64,000 bases of DNA, taken from the NCBI GenBank assembly GCA_029582155.1, contig CM055905.1, forward strand, positions 4,143,920-4,207,919, in the 5' to 3' direction. This document shows, one piece after another, positions 47,010 to 59,974 of the stretch. Below the pieces are notes generated by a model that was given only the letters and a program-made list of their open reading frames with translations, did not search any database and was not told the DNA's origin. Origin of the DNA: Panopea generosa (Eukaryota > Mollusca > Bivalvia > Adapedonta > Hiatellidae). How positions within the stretch are numbered: position 1 is the stretch's first letter; every line of letters begins with the position of its first letter. A program made the translations under genes and the position numbers.

Positions 47010-47248
47010 CTGTAAAATAATTTCCAAATGACAATTTACATGAATTTCAAGCAAATTAAAAAAAAGACTCTTCTATGTTAAACAATGTGATAAACATACT
47101 TAAGTCTACGATATTCAAAATACATATATACTCTTAAAATTCGAAAAGGAATCTATTTAAAATAATCCCCACTTAAAAAAAGATCATGAGTGGGTTAAAG
47201 TATTATACTTATATGCGTTCCATACTCCCTTCCTTGCAAAAACGCCGG

Positions 47249-47525
47249 GCCCGATTAGCTCAGTCGGTTACACGTCTGACTATCAATCCAGGGGTCGTGA
47301 GTTCGAATCCCCGCCAGGCAACAGTCTCCGTGATGATTGATATACGACTTTGTATCTCATTACCATTCGTTTCACCACTGATTCAAGTGGGAAAGTTATT
47401 AGTTACTTGTGGAGATGGGGGTGTGCTCGAGAACTAGTTAACCTTTTAGGATCCCAGGAAACAATGGTTAGGTTAGCTTACCGTCGGTTAGCCCTCGATG
47501 ACATAAAATAACGCTAAGTATTCAA
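47249..47525 (+). mobile_element. tRNA-derived SINE, family A (best copy)
   Basis: Head GCCCGATTAGCTCAGTCGG, B box GAGTTCGAATCCCCG, body with CACTTGTGGAGATGGGG. The acceptor stem (GCCCGAT against CCAGGCA) does not pair, which rules out a working tRNA. Confidence 0.85.
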
Positions 47526-47622
47526 TCAATCAATATTTGCAAATTATCTGTGTTAACCTTAATTGGAGTATGCGGCTTTACTACTTATGGCCCATATTGT
47601 CACTTCTCTGTATGTTTAAACC

Positions 47623-47925
47623 GCAGCGTGGTCTAGTGGTAGAGCGTCCACCTCGCATGCGGAATATTGTGGGTTCTCTCCGCGGCCGGGTAATACCAAA
47701 GAAAAATGGCACTAGAAGCTTCCTCGCATGGCGCCCAGCATTACGAGGATAGTTCTAGGGGTTGTCGGCTCGGTGTCAGTATAATGTGACTGAGTGGGGT
47801 ATCATACCATGTGTCTGCGGCATGATACTTCAGTGTGGCAGCGCTCAAAATACTGCTTCAAGTAGACACCGTTGCGATATGACTAAAACATTGTTGAAAG
47901 CGACTCTAAACACAATACATATAAA
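47623..47925 (+). mobile_element. tRNA-derived SINE, family B (best copy)
   Basis: Head GCGTGGTCTAGTGGTAGAGC and a B-box region GGGTTCTCTCC, with body GAAGCTTCCTCGCATGGCGC. Confidence 0.8.
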
Positions 47926-48120
47926 GCTCTCAATTCATGTATGTAAATTGTCCGTCCAGTCCAGATGTGTTCCGTGCAAATCCATTTTATATAAGTCATA
48001 CTTGAAACAAACTCTATTTGATTGGTTGATGTCATGGTCTTGCGTCAATAAAGACAATGGGGGTATATAATGGTTTGCATTGTAGCTAAAGGTGAGCGCT
48101 CACCGTAGTCGGTTCTGTAG
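47910..48120 (+). repeat. Dispersed repeat, partner at 56055-56255
   Basis: Both copies share CCGTCCAGTCCAGATGTGTT, ATATAAAGCT and GGTTTGCATT.TAGCTA, in the same direction. Class unknown. Confidence 0.65.
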
Positions 48121-48159
48121 ATTTATGTCTTTGTGAACATGCATCTAAAAATGATAAAG

Positions 48160-48365
48160 ATGGCACGTCGCCCAAGCTTATCCTTGGAAAACCGAAACAT
48201 CGCTTTAGGATTATTAGAAGCTGGTGCCAACGTAGTTAATGTGGCACGTACGCAGTTTTGCGTTTATGAGGGACAATCTTTCGTTTACAGGCTATATTTC
48301 GGCAAACCAGGTAGACATCGTAAAACGACGTCAGACGAAACATTGACTTTGGCAGTAATTTTTAT
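48160..48365 (+). pseudogene. Tc1/mariner transposase N-terminal fragment
   Basis: The frame reads MARRPSLSLENRNIALGLLE, AGANVVNVAR, then GKPGRHRKTT. This is the helix-turn-helix start and GRPR-like linker of Tc1-type transposases. The piece between is scrambled, and no catalytic part follows. Confidence 0.6.
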
Positions 48366-48513
48366 TTTGACAATGATGTTAAAATTCAATTTGGATTATT
48401 TGAAATTGTGAACCAATGTTGGATATAACATGAACTTTTGGAGAAGTTATTTGTTTTAACTTTATTTGTTTCCTGTTCAAAAATACCCGTTTTTACAACA
48501 ATACTTATACTAC

Positions 48514-48596
48514 CTATGGGATCATATATGACTTCTACAGGTGCCTCTCTATTTTCTAGTTGTTGATACGTGTACGACTCTTTTCTAATGCCATCA
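48514..48596 (-). pseudogene. Unit 2 cytoplasmic exon B (ITAM/ITIM-like)
   Basis: 83 nt, open. YQQL, ten residues, then YDPI; the ITIM-type VIYDPI is kept. An extra tyrosine precedes (YTYQQL). Confidence 0.8.
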
Positions 48597-48829
48597 CTGT
48601 AACATAGGACGTTTATATATAAAGTTTTAGTGTAAAACATTTCAAGTTCATGTAACGGTTGTTTCAATGGTCATTGAATGATATTGTTTATGTTTTATTT
48701 TTTTGAATAATAAACGGTTGGCTAAATTAGTATAACATTATAACATTCGTGATTCTGCCTGCAATATTGCATTCGCATAATTATGCTGAAAGAATAAAGA
48801 AACGCCAAGAGATGTTCAAAGTATGACTT

Positions 48830-49012
48830 CCTGTGCACGGGACCGACTGCTTTAAATTCCCTCCGAAGGATATGCATGCTTTCACCGTACCTTAACCGAC
48901 TAAAGTATTGTGAGAGTACTTTGAAAACCCCCGGATGAAATCCCACCGGGAATTTATCCGGGGACCTCCGGGTCTTAGATCAAGCATGCTTACCAGTAGA
49001 CCACCGCAACAT
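48830..49012 (-). mobile_element. tRNA-like SINE remnant
   Basis: The minus strand begins GCGGTGGTCTACTGGTAAGC. The B box is worn (GGTCCCCGG). Confidence 0.45.
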
Positions 49013-49508
49013 CTATCAAAATCATTAATGAAATACGTTTTACATACGTATACAGTACATATGTTGCATTTAATATTCCTTTCAATGTCCGACTAAATGA
49101 AATAAAGTTTTGGCTCAGTTGCGCTCTGTGCTACCAAACGATCTTGTTTTCAGGTAGTACATGTATTATATTTTATTTAACTTTCATTTCTATAGCAATA
49201 TCTTATAGTTATGATAAATCTTTAGCGTAATCATACGTGTCGTATTTTTAATGATCATGGTCTTGTTTAAGGTAGTTCGCGATGTTCCTACCCCGATTGT
49301 TTGGCATCTTGCGTAAGTTAACAATAATCTGTACACTAACAAAGCTGAATGGAAAGCTGATACTTCACAGTATAAGTGTACATTTTATTGATATTTCACG
49401 CAAAATGTAAAACAATCGGGACAGGAACACCGCGAACTACCTTATTCATTCTTAGTGCAATAATGTCAAAAATGAATCATAATTTAATTAAACTTGTTTT
49501 TATCTTAC

Positions 49509-49548
49509 CTTGTCCCTTGTTGGATTTGATTGCTACCTTGAGATGTAC
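49509..49548 (-). pseudogene. Unit 2 cytoplasmic exon A
   Basis: 40 nt with acceptor CAACAAAG. It reads TSQGSNQIQQGT and leaves in phase 2. The start is 15 bases (five codons) shorter than in unit 1, which keeps frame. Confidence 0.6.
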
Positions 49549-50373
49549 CTTTGTTGCTTGAGTTTAGTCTCTTTTTGTGAAAAACGAAAGCCTAAGGATC
49601 AATTGATTTTCAATTAATTTAAATTGATGAACCTTGTTAAATGCTTCTTTGATATCTTTAGACACATATCAATACTGTTGTCTCTGTATGTTTACACAGG
49701 TTCAATCATCATTAAGCTAAAACTTTCTTTTTCTATGATGAGGACCTCCATCTTTATTCATGATAATTCCAGTAATATTACTATAAAATGTAACCATATT
49801 GTTATTCAGAACATAACCAATCTCATTTAATTCATATTATCTTTAACTTCAATAATCTACGCACAGTAGATCTGACGGCCACGCATAGAGTGTCACTTAA
49901 AGTTGATCCGATTTTAATGAGATTGGAACACTACAATGAATCCATTATGTATATATAGATCTCAATAATATAAAACTACAACCGATGATCGGCTTTATTA
50001 AAACATTGGGAGAAAAAAAGAAAAACCCTACCTACCTACCTACCAATTTTTCCAGGGGATAACCAGAAACGAACATACTTTTACCTAAATACATAACACC
50101 ACAATGGCTACTTGAAACATCCAACGGAGTTTTACCATGACGTTTTATGCTTCAGACACATGAAATTCCATGGAAATTCAATAATTCTATTGCATGCACA
50201 CAACACGTTAAGTACTCGGTTGTGACAGTATTTAATAATCTAGATATAGTGTTAGACTGGTCTTCGGTTCATATAAATAAGAGACCGGTATGCGAAGTCG
50301 GCGCTGAGAGCATATTGGCTCAGAAAACTAGACTAGATATCAGGTTTATGCTAAAAAACATGCTGATATTTAC
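49549..50373 (-). other. Unit 2 intron after the transmembrane exon
   Basis: Nothing recognised except a short (CCTA)n at 50028-50043. It is much shorter than the unit 1 intron (4294-7468). Confidence 0.5.
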
Positions 50374-50484
50374 CTTTTCGTCCAAGTATGTTCCGTATCA
50401 CAAACACAGACAGTACAGCCACAACTACGATTGTCATACCCAAGAGTGTAGCAAGGACTATAGTAGCCGTATGATCGTCCTCAT
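50374..50484 (-). pseudogene. Unit 2 transmembrane exon (intact)
   Basis: 111 nt, open. DEDDHT, a hydrophobic helix including LLGMTIVVVAVLSVFV, then RNILGRK and donor GTAAAT. Confidence 0.8.
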
Positions 50485-51033
50485 CTGGAAGACAGTCAGT
50501 CAGAAATATAAAAATGTGAACGTTGTATGATTTGTGTTAGGTCAAACAAATACCTTATGTTTCCAGTTTCTTGCCCGTCCCTAAATTTTACTACCGACCG
50601 TTTTCTCAAATTACTTCTAATAGTAAAGGATGCTCACCTAAATGGTTTCCGTTACATGATTACACCTAACGAAATATGTATTTTGAATACTCTAATTTGT
50701 TCGCTGCGCAATATCCAAAATAGACATCCAAAGAGACAGAGAACAACGCCCCCGATATACCGCATCCTAAAATGACTGTAAAATTGTTATTATGTTATTC
50801 AGAACGCACAATGAGTCTTAAATGTCTAGCTCAATAATATAACATGGTTAACATACAACTTCATGATCGGTTTGATAAAAACATTGTTTGTAAAAAAAGA
50901 AAATCCTACCTGTCCTATATTTTTATGGCTTAACCAGAAACGAACAATTTTTTTGACCTCATACACATGTCACGATTATGGCTACTTGAAACAATTGAAC
51001 GGAGTTGTTACGCTGGCGTTTCATGTTTCAGAC

Positions 51034-51078
<45 letters not shown>
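51034..51078. repeat. (GA)n microsatellite
   Basis: About 20 GA steps. Confidence 0.95.
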
Positions 51079-51080
<2 letters not shown>

Positions 51081-51161
51081 AAATGAAGAATTAAAATGAA
51101 GCAAAATAATGCCGAAATTTAATTCTATAATTATATTTAAATGAATATAAAATGTATTTGC

Positions 51162-51437
51162 CTTCCATTTTCACATCCAACGTTATGATATGTTTGGCAG
51201 TTCAATATGTCCCATCTCTGGTTGCTACGCACGAGTAGTCGCCGGACAAAGCAACGGTTGCCTGACCAAGCTGCAATTCCGGACCGGTTATGTTTCTGGT
51301 AAGTTAAGCAGAAATCCAACATGTGCTACATGACGGGACACAAACAGCAGAACAGGAGACGAGAGGGATAGCATCGCCAACTGTGAGTAAATACACAGTC
51401 TTGTCTGGATTAAGGGTCAAATACGGATCTGGTTCAT
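51162..51437 (-). pseudogene. Unit 2 third Ig exon with two stops
   Basis: It keeps DPYLTL, the cysteine-rich CSAVCVPSCSTCW and DYSCVATRDG, but has two in-frame stops. It ends GGAAG|GCAAAT, the GC donor also seen in unit 1. Confidence 0.8.
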
Positions 51438-52042
51438 CTACAAAATTTGTAGTTAGCGACATTACGGGTGTCTAACGCGTCTGACCATGTATTAAATATA
51501 TACGGCCGAACATTTGTAGGGAAGATATTCTTAAAGTACCTTATAATACCCTACATAATAGTTTGTGCCCATGCGACGTGCCCAGATAGGACTTCATCAT
51601 TTGAAATAAATCGGTTGGGGACCAAGCTTAACATTTGAATTTAGTCCACATATCATCTGTCTGTGTACGTTTGTTAAAGCAGCAGTTGTAAGATGACAAT
51701 ATCCACTTTTAAAAATAAGAATGTTATAGTGTGCATGTTTACAGTATCTGCATACATGTATCAATATTCAGGTCAAGCCCGACTTTCCCTAAACATGTCA
51801 AATTGTTTAAATGTTAGAACTTCATTTACATTGATCAATTTGCATAGTATCATTTTCTAATGTGCTAAGATATGTTTTTACTGTAATTATGTGTGTTCAT
51901 TTAAATTAGTTCGAGTAATGATTTACAGAAATTAAAAATCAGCTTGAGATTTTTAGTGAAACCGGCTCCACAAAAACCATTAACTGAAGTTCGATTTTAT
52001 GCTATTATATAACATCTTTATATAAAATCAAAAACATCTCAC

Positions 52043-52353
52043 ATGCTATTTTCAACATGTAGTTTATCTCAGATGTCATGCCACTGTCATCGGTCGCCTT
52101 ATATGTAACATTCTTGTTGTTGAGACGACTATCCACGTTTGTAATCAGTAGACTGTCATATGTTGCTTTATACAAAACTCCTAGTAAACTGACATGTATC
52201 CCGTCTACCAGCCAGACCATGCTTACTTCCAATCCAGATGGAATACTATTGGAAAGGGATTGTGAGCCAGTAAATGATATAGGATCACCTTCCTCAGTCA
52301 TGTCTGAACCATGTCGGGCAGGACGGTATGTGATTTTTGGAATAGTTGGGGTT
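52043..52353 (-). pseudogene. Unit 2 second Ig exon, 1-nt deletion
   Basis: Apart from the first few bases the frame is open: PTIPKITY, VSMVWLVDG, NVTYKATDDSGMTSE, KIAC. The missing base is in a C run, so a sequencing slip is possible. Confidence 0.8.
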
Positions 52354-55296
52354 CTGGAAACAGAAGGTACAGATGAACATGTTGAAAAATATCACAACCG
52401 AAATCTTATTGATAATGGGAAAAACAACCAATCAGATTAAAGTACACGATCTTCCTAAATGTAAGATCTGATGACGACCTATTCAAATTATTCTTCTAGA
52501 TTAACTGGATTTCCAATATCGCTATTTTTAGCTATTTTTATTTCAATCAATTAGAGTACTCGTTTCAACAGCCGTTCGGCATAATATTTAATTTAAGTGT
52601 GGTTTCGGCTTTAGAGATCTTCGTATGTTGGAGTACGAATGCAAAAAGTCCAGGTATCGTCCCTGTTTTCTAAAACTTGTTGAAATCATTTACAAGTATT
52701 AAAAAAAAACATGGTTGCAGTCATGGAATTTTTGTCGTAGTAATTATACAGACGTGATTATCGCACATGACTATAGCTAAATAAAGATATTTCTTCGGTT
52801 ATTTTAGACATCAACTTTCGCTTTCATAACCTTGAAACAGGCCTATGATTGGCTGTCGGAAAGGTCCTCTGAACGTGGAATTCTATGCAGCGTCGTCAGA
52901 TCCCATAGCAAAGCGTTTTCGAGGATATGATTTCAATGAAATTGAAAACAACAACAACAAAAAAAAAAAAACAACATGAAGGTAAAAATGTTGAAGTGAA
53001 TATGATTTTTATTTTGTACAATACCAATTTAGACAGCGAGAGTACACTGAATGGATATATGTGTTCTTCCATGGATGCTATGATAAATTCTGAGAATAAG
53101 TTATTTAGTAAGAGTAACAAACAAAGAGACATTAAATCAAAATTAAAATATAAAAAGACACTTAAGCATTATAAGCTGTACATAAGTTTCCAACATGTTT
53201 AACCATTTTGCTGCCATAGCATTCATAATATATGTCTGACTGAAAAAAATGAAATGAACCTGCATGCTATCCATGTTGTTCTCTATCCGCATGCTAAGTT
53301 TCAGAAATGTAACTTGGATATGTTTTGTGCTACCACAAAATCCAGGTTGTATCTGGAATTTTACTAATTTCGTTGGCAATTTCTGTCCGACTGAAAAAAT
53401 AAAAGGACCTGCAAGTCCACATGCAAAGTTTCACAGACCTAACTTTGAGTAACGTTTTCGGAGGGACGAGCGCGCGCAGGCCGAACGGACGTACGCAGGC
53501 CAGACTGACAGAGAGTAAACCTAAAGTTCCCTCTATTGAAACCGGTGAGAGACTGATAGCTCTGGAGTTCAATAGCAGTTCTGCATAATCTTCGAGACCA
53601 ATATTTGTTGATTGGTTAGTTGCTTCAACTGAAAGTTTGGATGACGTCACAGTTTAGTAAGCGTTCAATTTCTATGAATTGTGGGACAGGTATATAATTC
53701 CCTGCTTTATCATTGGTGTTAATAGACCTGATTAGGGAGATGTCAGGTTCTGGGATAGACTGTTGTGTTACGGCCGTAAACCCGTAATAAGCCTGCGTTA
53801 GGGGGCGTTGCATTGTTCAAAACTCTTCTTGAACAGATTTAAATAAAATCGAGCCTATTTGTTTTCTTTCTTGCGTTCTTTGCTTCAAACGTCAAAGGTT
53901 CCTTTTATCAGATATTGTTTCTTAATGTATAACATTATTTTTTGGCGTTCTTTAAAGTTGTAGTACCAGATTGCCTGATACCCGGTATAGTAAAAATTAC
54001 ATTTCATGAATCAAATTTGAACAAAAAGTATAGGTTGTGATTGTTGGGGTCACATATGTAACTAAAGCACATAACATATCACAACTACATATGCCAATCG
54101 CAAAGTGAAGTACACACAGTAAAATGCATGTTCTTCGTCATGTTTTGTGGTAGATACATATATGCCCGTTACAGTTACATATAAGATTTTAGTTACATTT
54201 GTGTCCGATTTGTTACATTTGTGCCTTGTCTTTTTTTTCTAAATAGTTATAAATGTGCCCTTTTAGTTACATATGTGTCCTTTGAGTTACATATGTGCAT
54301 CAGTTACATATGTGACCACAACATATGACACTGGTAAAATTTCATATGATATAAAACTATTTGTCAATTATGATATGGTCAGTAATTTTTCAGTATTGTT
54401 TTTAATGACCTTTAAAGGGAGTATATCGTGAAAAAACGCTATAACTGTCTTCGAAAATAAAATAATTATTAAAATGGATAAAACGCATCTCATTATCATT
54501 AAGAATATAAAATCCGAATTGTGTGGTATGTCAAATCCACCAAAATCGATATTTAAATTAGAGTGGTAAACTTGAAACGAAATCCCAATTCTAAAAATAG
54601 ACAGCACATAATACTGCTTGACGTCATACGGACTCTATCTAAGATAAAACAATTTTACTACGTATGTGCCTGTATCAATGGTTAATCTACTCTTTAAAAG
54701 GTACCATACGCCTCTCTCTCATAAACTCCTATAGTTTATTAAAATCAACTATATTTCTACTAAAAACACGTGTGCTCGTTCATATTTTGTGTAACGCCCC
54801 TCTAAACTGAATCCTGGAACCACCCCTGTGTATAACGGATCGAATTGAAATTAAAATGTAATCACGTGATTCATTATATACGTCACAAAATATGTTGCTC
54901 TTTTAAGCGGGAAATCTATTTTAGACTAACCTAGAGAGTTAATAGATATATAGGCATGATATATTGGAAAAATAATTTTTTAGCCAATTTTAAAAGTTTG
55001 AAAAAAACCTTGTTAAATTCCCTTTAAATAGTTGTGACTGACAACTTGTCTTTTTTAATCTTTATTGCAATCAAATATGATATGTGACTGAAGTAGCTCT
55101 GGGTTGTAAACACGGAACACAGCCTGGGATATAAAACAGCACACTCGGTTTATTTAGTCTGGGGAATATGAAAAACGCAACCGCAACAACCCTCGCACCC
55201 ACTTACACCGGTTAGCTTTCGGGGCGGGGGAGGGGACTAAACAAACGACACACTTTTTTTTTAAAGGAAATTAAATCACAATGTAAATGCACTTAC
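52354..55296 (-). other. Unit 2 intron between V and second Ig exons
   Basis: It holds a MITE-like element (54043-54317). A GC-richer stretch at 53440-53520 (GGACGAGCGCGCGCAGGCCG) looks like an old interspersed repeat. Protein-like text around 53330-53813 (minus) is not recognised. Confidence 0.5.
54043..54317. mobile_element. MITE-like element with 20-bp inverted ends
   Basis: The ends TGTTGGGGTCACATATGTAA and the complement of GTTACATATGTGACCACAAC differ at one base. Inside, GTTACAT(A/T)TGTG recurs several times, so the end sequence has also multiplied internally. Confidence 0.6.
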
Positions 55297-55613
55297 TTGA
55301 GATATACAGAATCCAACAGTGTGTAATCCTGTGATGACGCTCAAGTGTAAATTTCCCGTTGTCTTGGTCATTGATATTCTGGAGAATAACCGTTACATTT
55401 AGATATTCGCATTTTCTATAAACAACCCTGACATCAAGCTTAGTTTCCATTGACTGATCGTAATACGACACACTTCTAGATAACCCACACTGAATAATCT
55501 GGTGAGCCCATGTCTGAATATCATCCGTTGAATGTAGATAAAAGACGTTATATCGGCTACAAAAGTAGCATTTGAATCCGTTTCAGAGAATACATTCTTA
55601 GTTGTTGCACATT
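55297..55613 (-). pseudogene. Unit 2 V-like Ig exon, frameshifted
   Basis: It opens CATTKNVFSETDSNATF. The frame then changes, and it closes with LNVTVILQNINDQDNGKF, TLE and a phase-like donor GTAAGT. It is ten bases shorter than unit 1. Confidence 0.8.
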
Positions 55614-56054
55614 CTGAAAATAATAACAATCATGATTGCTAACATCGTCTTCTTTGGACAGTGACAATATACAATAGATCAAAAGAAAAGTTTTAAATAT
55701 AATTTTAAAGCCAATTGCATAAGCTGGGGTCGTTATAAAAGTATAGCAATATATGCTTAAGAAAACATGTTAAGCAAGTATTTTCGAATGATTAATAATA
55801 ACAATACAATCTACAATATAAATTAAGTACAACATTAAGCTCATGTATTTTATATCATATGGAATAATGTCTAATTAAAGTTCAACTTTTACATCTTGGG
55901 AATAGATATCATCTGAAAAGATCCCAAAAATCGGAAATTCCGTTATTGTGATTTCAATTATCTCCCTTTATGAAATACATACATATGAATTAACTATATC
56001 TTTATCATCCAACGGATTTCTAAATCTGTCCTTTATATTGCATGTGAGTCATGA

Positions 56055-56255
56055 ATCCTAAACTGGACCCTACTCATATAAAGCTTTCAGATCATATTTG
56101 TAAATTTTCCGTCCAGTCCAGATGTGTTGCATTAGAATATAAGTTATGATTGACAGCAAATCTATTGATTTGGTAGATGCCTCGAGATTGTGTCTATGGT
56201 TTGCATTATAGCTAGGCGCGCTCGCCGTAGTCTGGTTTGTACATTAATGTCTGGT
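56055..56255 (+). repeat. Dispersed repeat, partner at 47910-48120
   Basis: See the partner copy. Here the shared block is followed by GGTTTGTACATTAATGTCTG. Confidence 0.6.
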
Positions 56256-56369
56256 GGTTCACAAATAATTATCTCCACATATATATCATGTTTCGTTTTA
56301 TGTGTACTTAATTGTATACTCATTTATTTTAGGTTGGTCATTAAGAAAGTTCAAAGCTTATATGAACTG

Positions 56370-56505
56370 CTTCTGAGTCCGCTTCCTGGGTTGAGCCAGT
56401 ACTTAGTGTTTTATGACAGGAACTCCGGTCGTGCTGGGGATCGAACCGGCAACCTTTGGTGTGAGCGGCCAACAATCTACGCAATACACTACCACCCCGC
56501 TTGAT
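56370..56505 (-). mobile_element. tRNA-derived SINE, family C
   Basis: B-box-like GGTTCGATCCCC on the minus strand and the body word AACACTAAGTACTGGCTC. Confidence 0.6.
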
Positions 56506-57218
56506 ATGTATTTACATTTATTTAGATTGTCGTGTTTTATGATGAGACGCCGGGGAAAGAGCGAGGTTCAATACCTCCTTTTGGCGTCCCTAGGTACTAA
56601 CCTTTCCAAGGCGGTGACCTATGTTGTCACTTCTTCTCTTTGTATGTATTGTTCTTAATACATGTATTTCTTTTATTCTGTAAATTAATTGTTCTCATGC
56701 TAGTGTGGAGAGTTCCTTTGAGTGATACTTGTTGGTTATATTTGTGTTTATTTTTGACGACTTTGTCTGTACATAAATATATACCAAACACCATTCTGCG
56801 TTGTTGAGATATATATTCATGTAAACAATGTATTTCATGGGTGGGGCAGTGATGTTTCAAATTTCATTTACTGTCGCCTGTGATATCGTCATGTCATTGT
56901 AAGTATATTGTCATTAATTCATCAATAAACTGCTTCCTGTACTTGTTATGAATTAGTTTACTATAGATATAATGAGGAAGTAGAAATTGGTTGTTTATGT
57001 GCAATGTGCTTAAACAAAGGTTCATGTTTAACATAAATAGCTGTCATTATTTTTTTCTTTTGGCATAAGCTTTGTCCAAATAAAACTTATCCTGCTTTAT
57101 ATGTACTTTCCTGTTTGTTTTTGTGAAACTTTGTTTTTCAATAATATTTTTTATTCACATCAAACATTTAAAACATCAAAAGTTTTGCATTTATAATTAT
57201 AACACTGACATACTTTAG

Positions 57219-57266
<48 letters not shown>
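57219..57266. repeat. (CA)n microsatellite
   Basis: About 24 CA steps. Confidence 0.95.
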
Positions 57267-57267
<1 letters not shown>

Positions 57268-57599
57268 TATATATATTTTATTTTTAAGGTTTGTTTTTCA
57301 GAACTATGCTTCATAAAACATAAGGTTATCCACATATCGCTAATAATATTCATACATAGTAAACATGTAATATAGAAGTCCCTAAAGTTACAAAATAAAA
57401 ATATTTATTTGATGCAAACAAATCTTTGATTAAAGGAGGACAACTTAGAGAGATTTAGAATAGAAATAAAGAGGATCGATAGTGAAAATGTGAAAGTTAT
57501 ACATGTAATAGAAGATGAAAATTGCCAAGATGTATCGGTTGTTTTTTTTTAAAGATTTTTTTGTAAAACATGGTTTACATACAAGATTATTATATTTAA

Positions 57600-57775
57600 G
57601 CGGGCCGGTAGTGAAGTGAATAAAGTAGTGGCCGCTTCGCCATATGTTGTGTGTTTGATCCCCATCTCGGCCGATTCCTCCAGAAAACAACACTCAGTAC
57701 TGGTTCTACATAGGAAGAGAGCGGTTCATATATGCTTTGAGCTGTCTTCGCAGTCAGGCTGAAATAAATTAGTAT
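57600..57775 (+). mobile_element. tRNA-derived SINE, family C
   Basis: The body word AACACTCAGTACTGGTTC follows a head with GTAGTGGCCGCTTCGCC and GTTTGATCCCC. Confidence 0.65.
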
Positions 57776-57848
57776 AAACCAAAACTATGTAAACTACTTT
57801 AAGAACATCCGGAATGCATATATACAAATACAATTTAACTTCACTTAC

Positions 57849-57921
57849 ATTCACACAAAATAGTACAGGGCAACATGGCAATGAATACGGCGAGATGATT
57901 AATTGCATAGAAACTTGTCAT
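57849..57921 (-). pseudogene. Unit 2 proximal signal-peptide exon
   Basis: 73 nt, reads MTSFYAINHLAVFIAMLPCT then ILCE, phase 1. It is itself open, but its last base T meets AA of the V exon to form a stop. Confidence 0.7.
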
Positions 57922-58999
57922 TTTAACAAAAGAAAAAAAATACATTTGAATTAATGAGTACTTAAGTTATGATATGAGCTGATTATATTTAGCGTAAACA
58001 TGTTGATGTACTGGCGGGTACACTTCCTTGTTTATTGTTACGCCTTTACTTATTTTATCTGCCAGCTTTGATCAATCGAAATAAATTTAACAGAAATTAT
58101 ATAATAACGAAATTGCCGTTATTTTGAATATAAACATGATATATTAAATGCGTTACTTTTTGTGATTGAAAATTAACCAGATATGCAACATTTCTAAATT
58201 TGTAGTAGTAACCATGGAAATATATTAAGCAATCAATCATTTTTTTAAACTAATAATGAAAATTGTCGAAATGCCAAAAATAAAACAATTTCTAAATGAT
58301 AAAAGGGTATTTTAATATAACCAAAATAAAGAAAACAGATTATAATTTTTGAAAAATAGGACTGTATTCTGCAATGCCAAAAGAGTAGAAAAATTTGATT
58401 TCCATAAAGTCGAAAAAAGTAAATTGTCGATAGTTACAATAGTAATCGCCATAACAATCAAACAATTTTATAAATTGTTGATATCGTCTTCTTTGGGAAG
58501 TACACAGAAATAAAAAGATCAAAATTATCTTGACAACACTAAATTTAAAATATAAATTACAAAATTAATGTCACACATAGAATCATGTTTAAATTATGGT
58601 TTCATTTTTGGTATTCTTGGGATAAAGAGTAACTGGTGATTTAAGTATAACAGTGTTCTGTGTGATAATTTCAATTTGCATGCGTCGTATATATCGTTTG
58701 GCACGAAATAAAAATTGCACCAAAGAATGTATCCGAAAATAAATGCATCTTAGTTCATACATTATTTACGTGAAGCAATGCGGGTAAACTACCCCCTTTA
58801 TGAACTCATTTTGAAATTCTTTTTTTTAAAATTATTTTTAATAGATTGTAGTTATTGTCGACTCAGATACAATTTTAAGGAAGAATTTTGTGATTTACTC
58901 GACAAGCGAGAATACCCGAAATGGCTTTGAATGCTCCGTATGTACATCTACATGTATTGTCCTTATTAAAAAATGTCAATATAGATCCGACAAATGTAG

Positions 59000-59070
59000 C
59001 AGATTAGTGGTCTAGTGGTTAAGGCCTTCGACTGCAAACCCAGAGGTCGCAGATTCGATCAACCACTTTA
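59000..59070 (+). mobile_element. tRNA-like SINE head, partner of 14625-14700
   Basis: GTGGTCTAGTGGTTAAGGCC with AGATTCGATCAACC. Confidence 0.6.
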
Positions 59071-59974
59071 CACCGGACATGTAAAAATCCCACCAGGAAC
59101 GCTACAAAAGGGTCTTCTGTATCTCTGTATCACTCTCCAAAAAAAACTAAAATTACTAATACTCTTCTTGATGGAGAACCGGTGGCGATGATAAATAAAA
59201 TTATCATCATCATAGATCCGACAAGATATCGTCGTTTACATGTTTCGGTCCAACGTTATATTACTAGCTATAGGGCTGAATCCTATATGTCGCAATATTT
59301 ATCGGTTATTAAACGTTATCGGCCCAAGGACTGTCATACTGTTCCAAGACAGAAGTTGTTGCTGCACATATTGCCAAGAGACACGTCCATTGACCAATAT
59401 GTTTATTAATAACTGGGCCAATACGAATTCATTTAAAAATTACAGTTTTATTAATTTACAAACAGAAATCTTTGTATTGAGACAGTTCCTGTTCATACTG
59501 GCCTTGTACTTTATTAATGGCTCAGTTCGCGCCATTTGAAGTTTCTTAGAAGACAATATAGTTAATAAATAACGCTTATTATAATGTTCCGTTGATACAA
59601 CTAGATACGGAATTCGGTTAAGGAGAACTGAATTTGGTTTTGGTTTCGAGGTCTATATGCATTTGTAGATTAACCAGCCCTTATATATATGTACAATTCT
59701 CCACATAGCATCTGTGAATTAATTAATTAATTTGTATTGGTTGTGATTTGACAACATAATGAGTTGATGTTTTAAATAACTTTGTTTCGTGTGGAGGAGG
59801 GAGTGGAGTATCTTTTAGTCCACGAACCATCAATCAATACTTCGTTTACGTGAATACTTTGTTAGTTGTAACTTTGATATAAAGAACACGAGATAAGTAG
59901 AAACTATTAACAAAATATGTTAAATATGGTTTAAGGGGACACACGATAAATTTGATAATGATTCACTGAACTCT

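Larger units (their letters stand above)
46957..57921 (-). pseudogene. Ig-superfamily receptor, unit 2 (broken ectodomain)
   Basis: Same exon order as unit 1: 57921-57849 signal, 55613-55297 V, 52353-52043 Ig, 51437-51162 Ig, 50484-50374 transmembrane, 49548-49509, 48596-48514 and 47009-46957 tail. Breaks: the V exon is 317 nt, not a multiple of three. The second Ig exon has lost one C near its start (AACCCCAAC against AACCTCCAAC). The third Ig exon has TAA at 51306-51304 and TGA at 51204-51202. Joining the nearby signal exon (last base T) to the V exon (starting AA) would make TAA. From the transmembrane exon on, everything is open, with the same GC donor and the same tail lengths. It may be a pseudogene. 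Some single-base changes could be assembly errors, but not all. Confidence 0.8.

Noticed and set aside
47249..47325. Functional tRNA gene
   Set aside because: A and B boxes are present, but the acceptor stem does not pair and a SINE body follows. Other tRNA-like hits fail in the same way.
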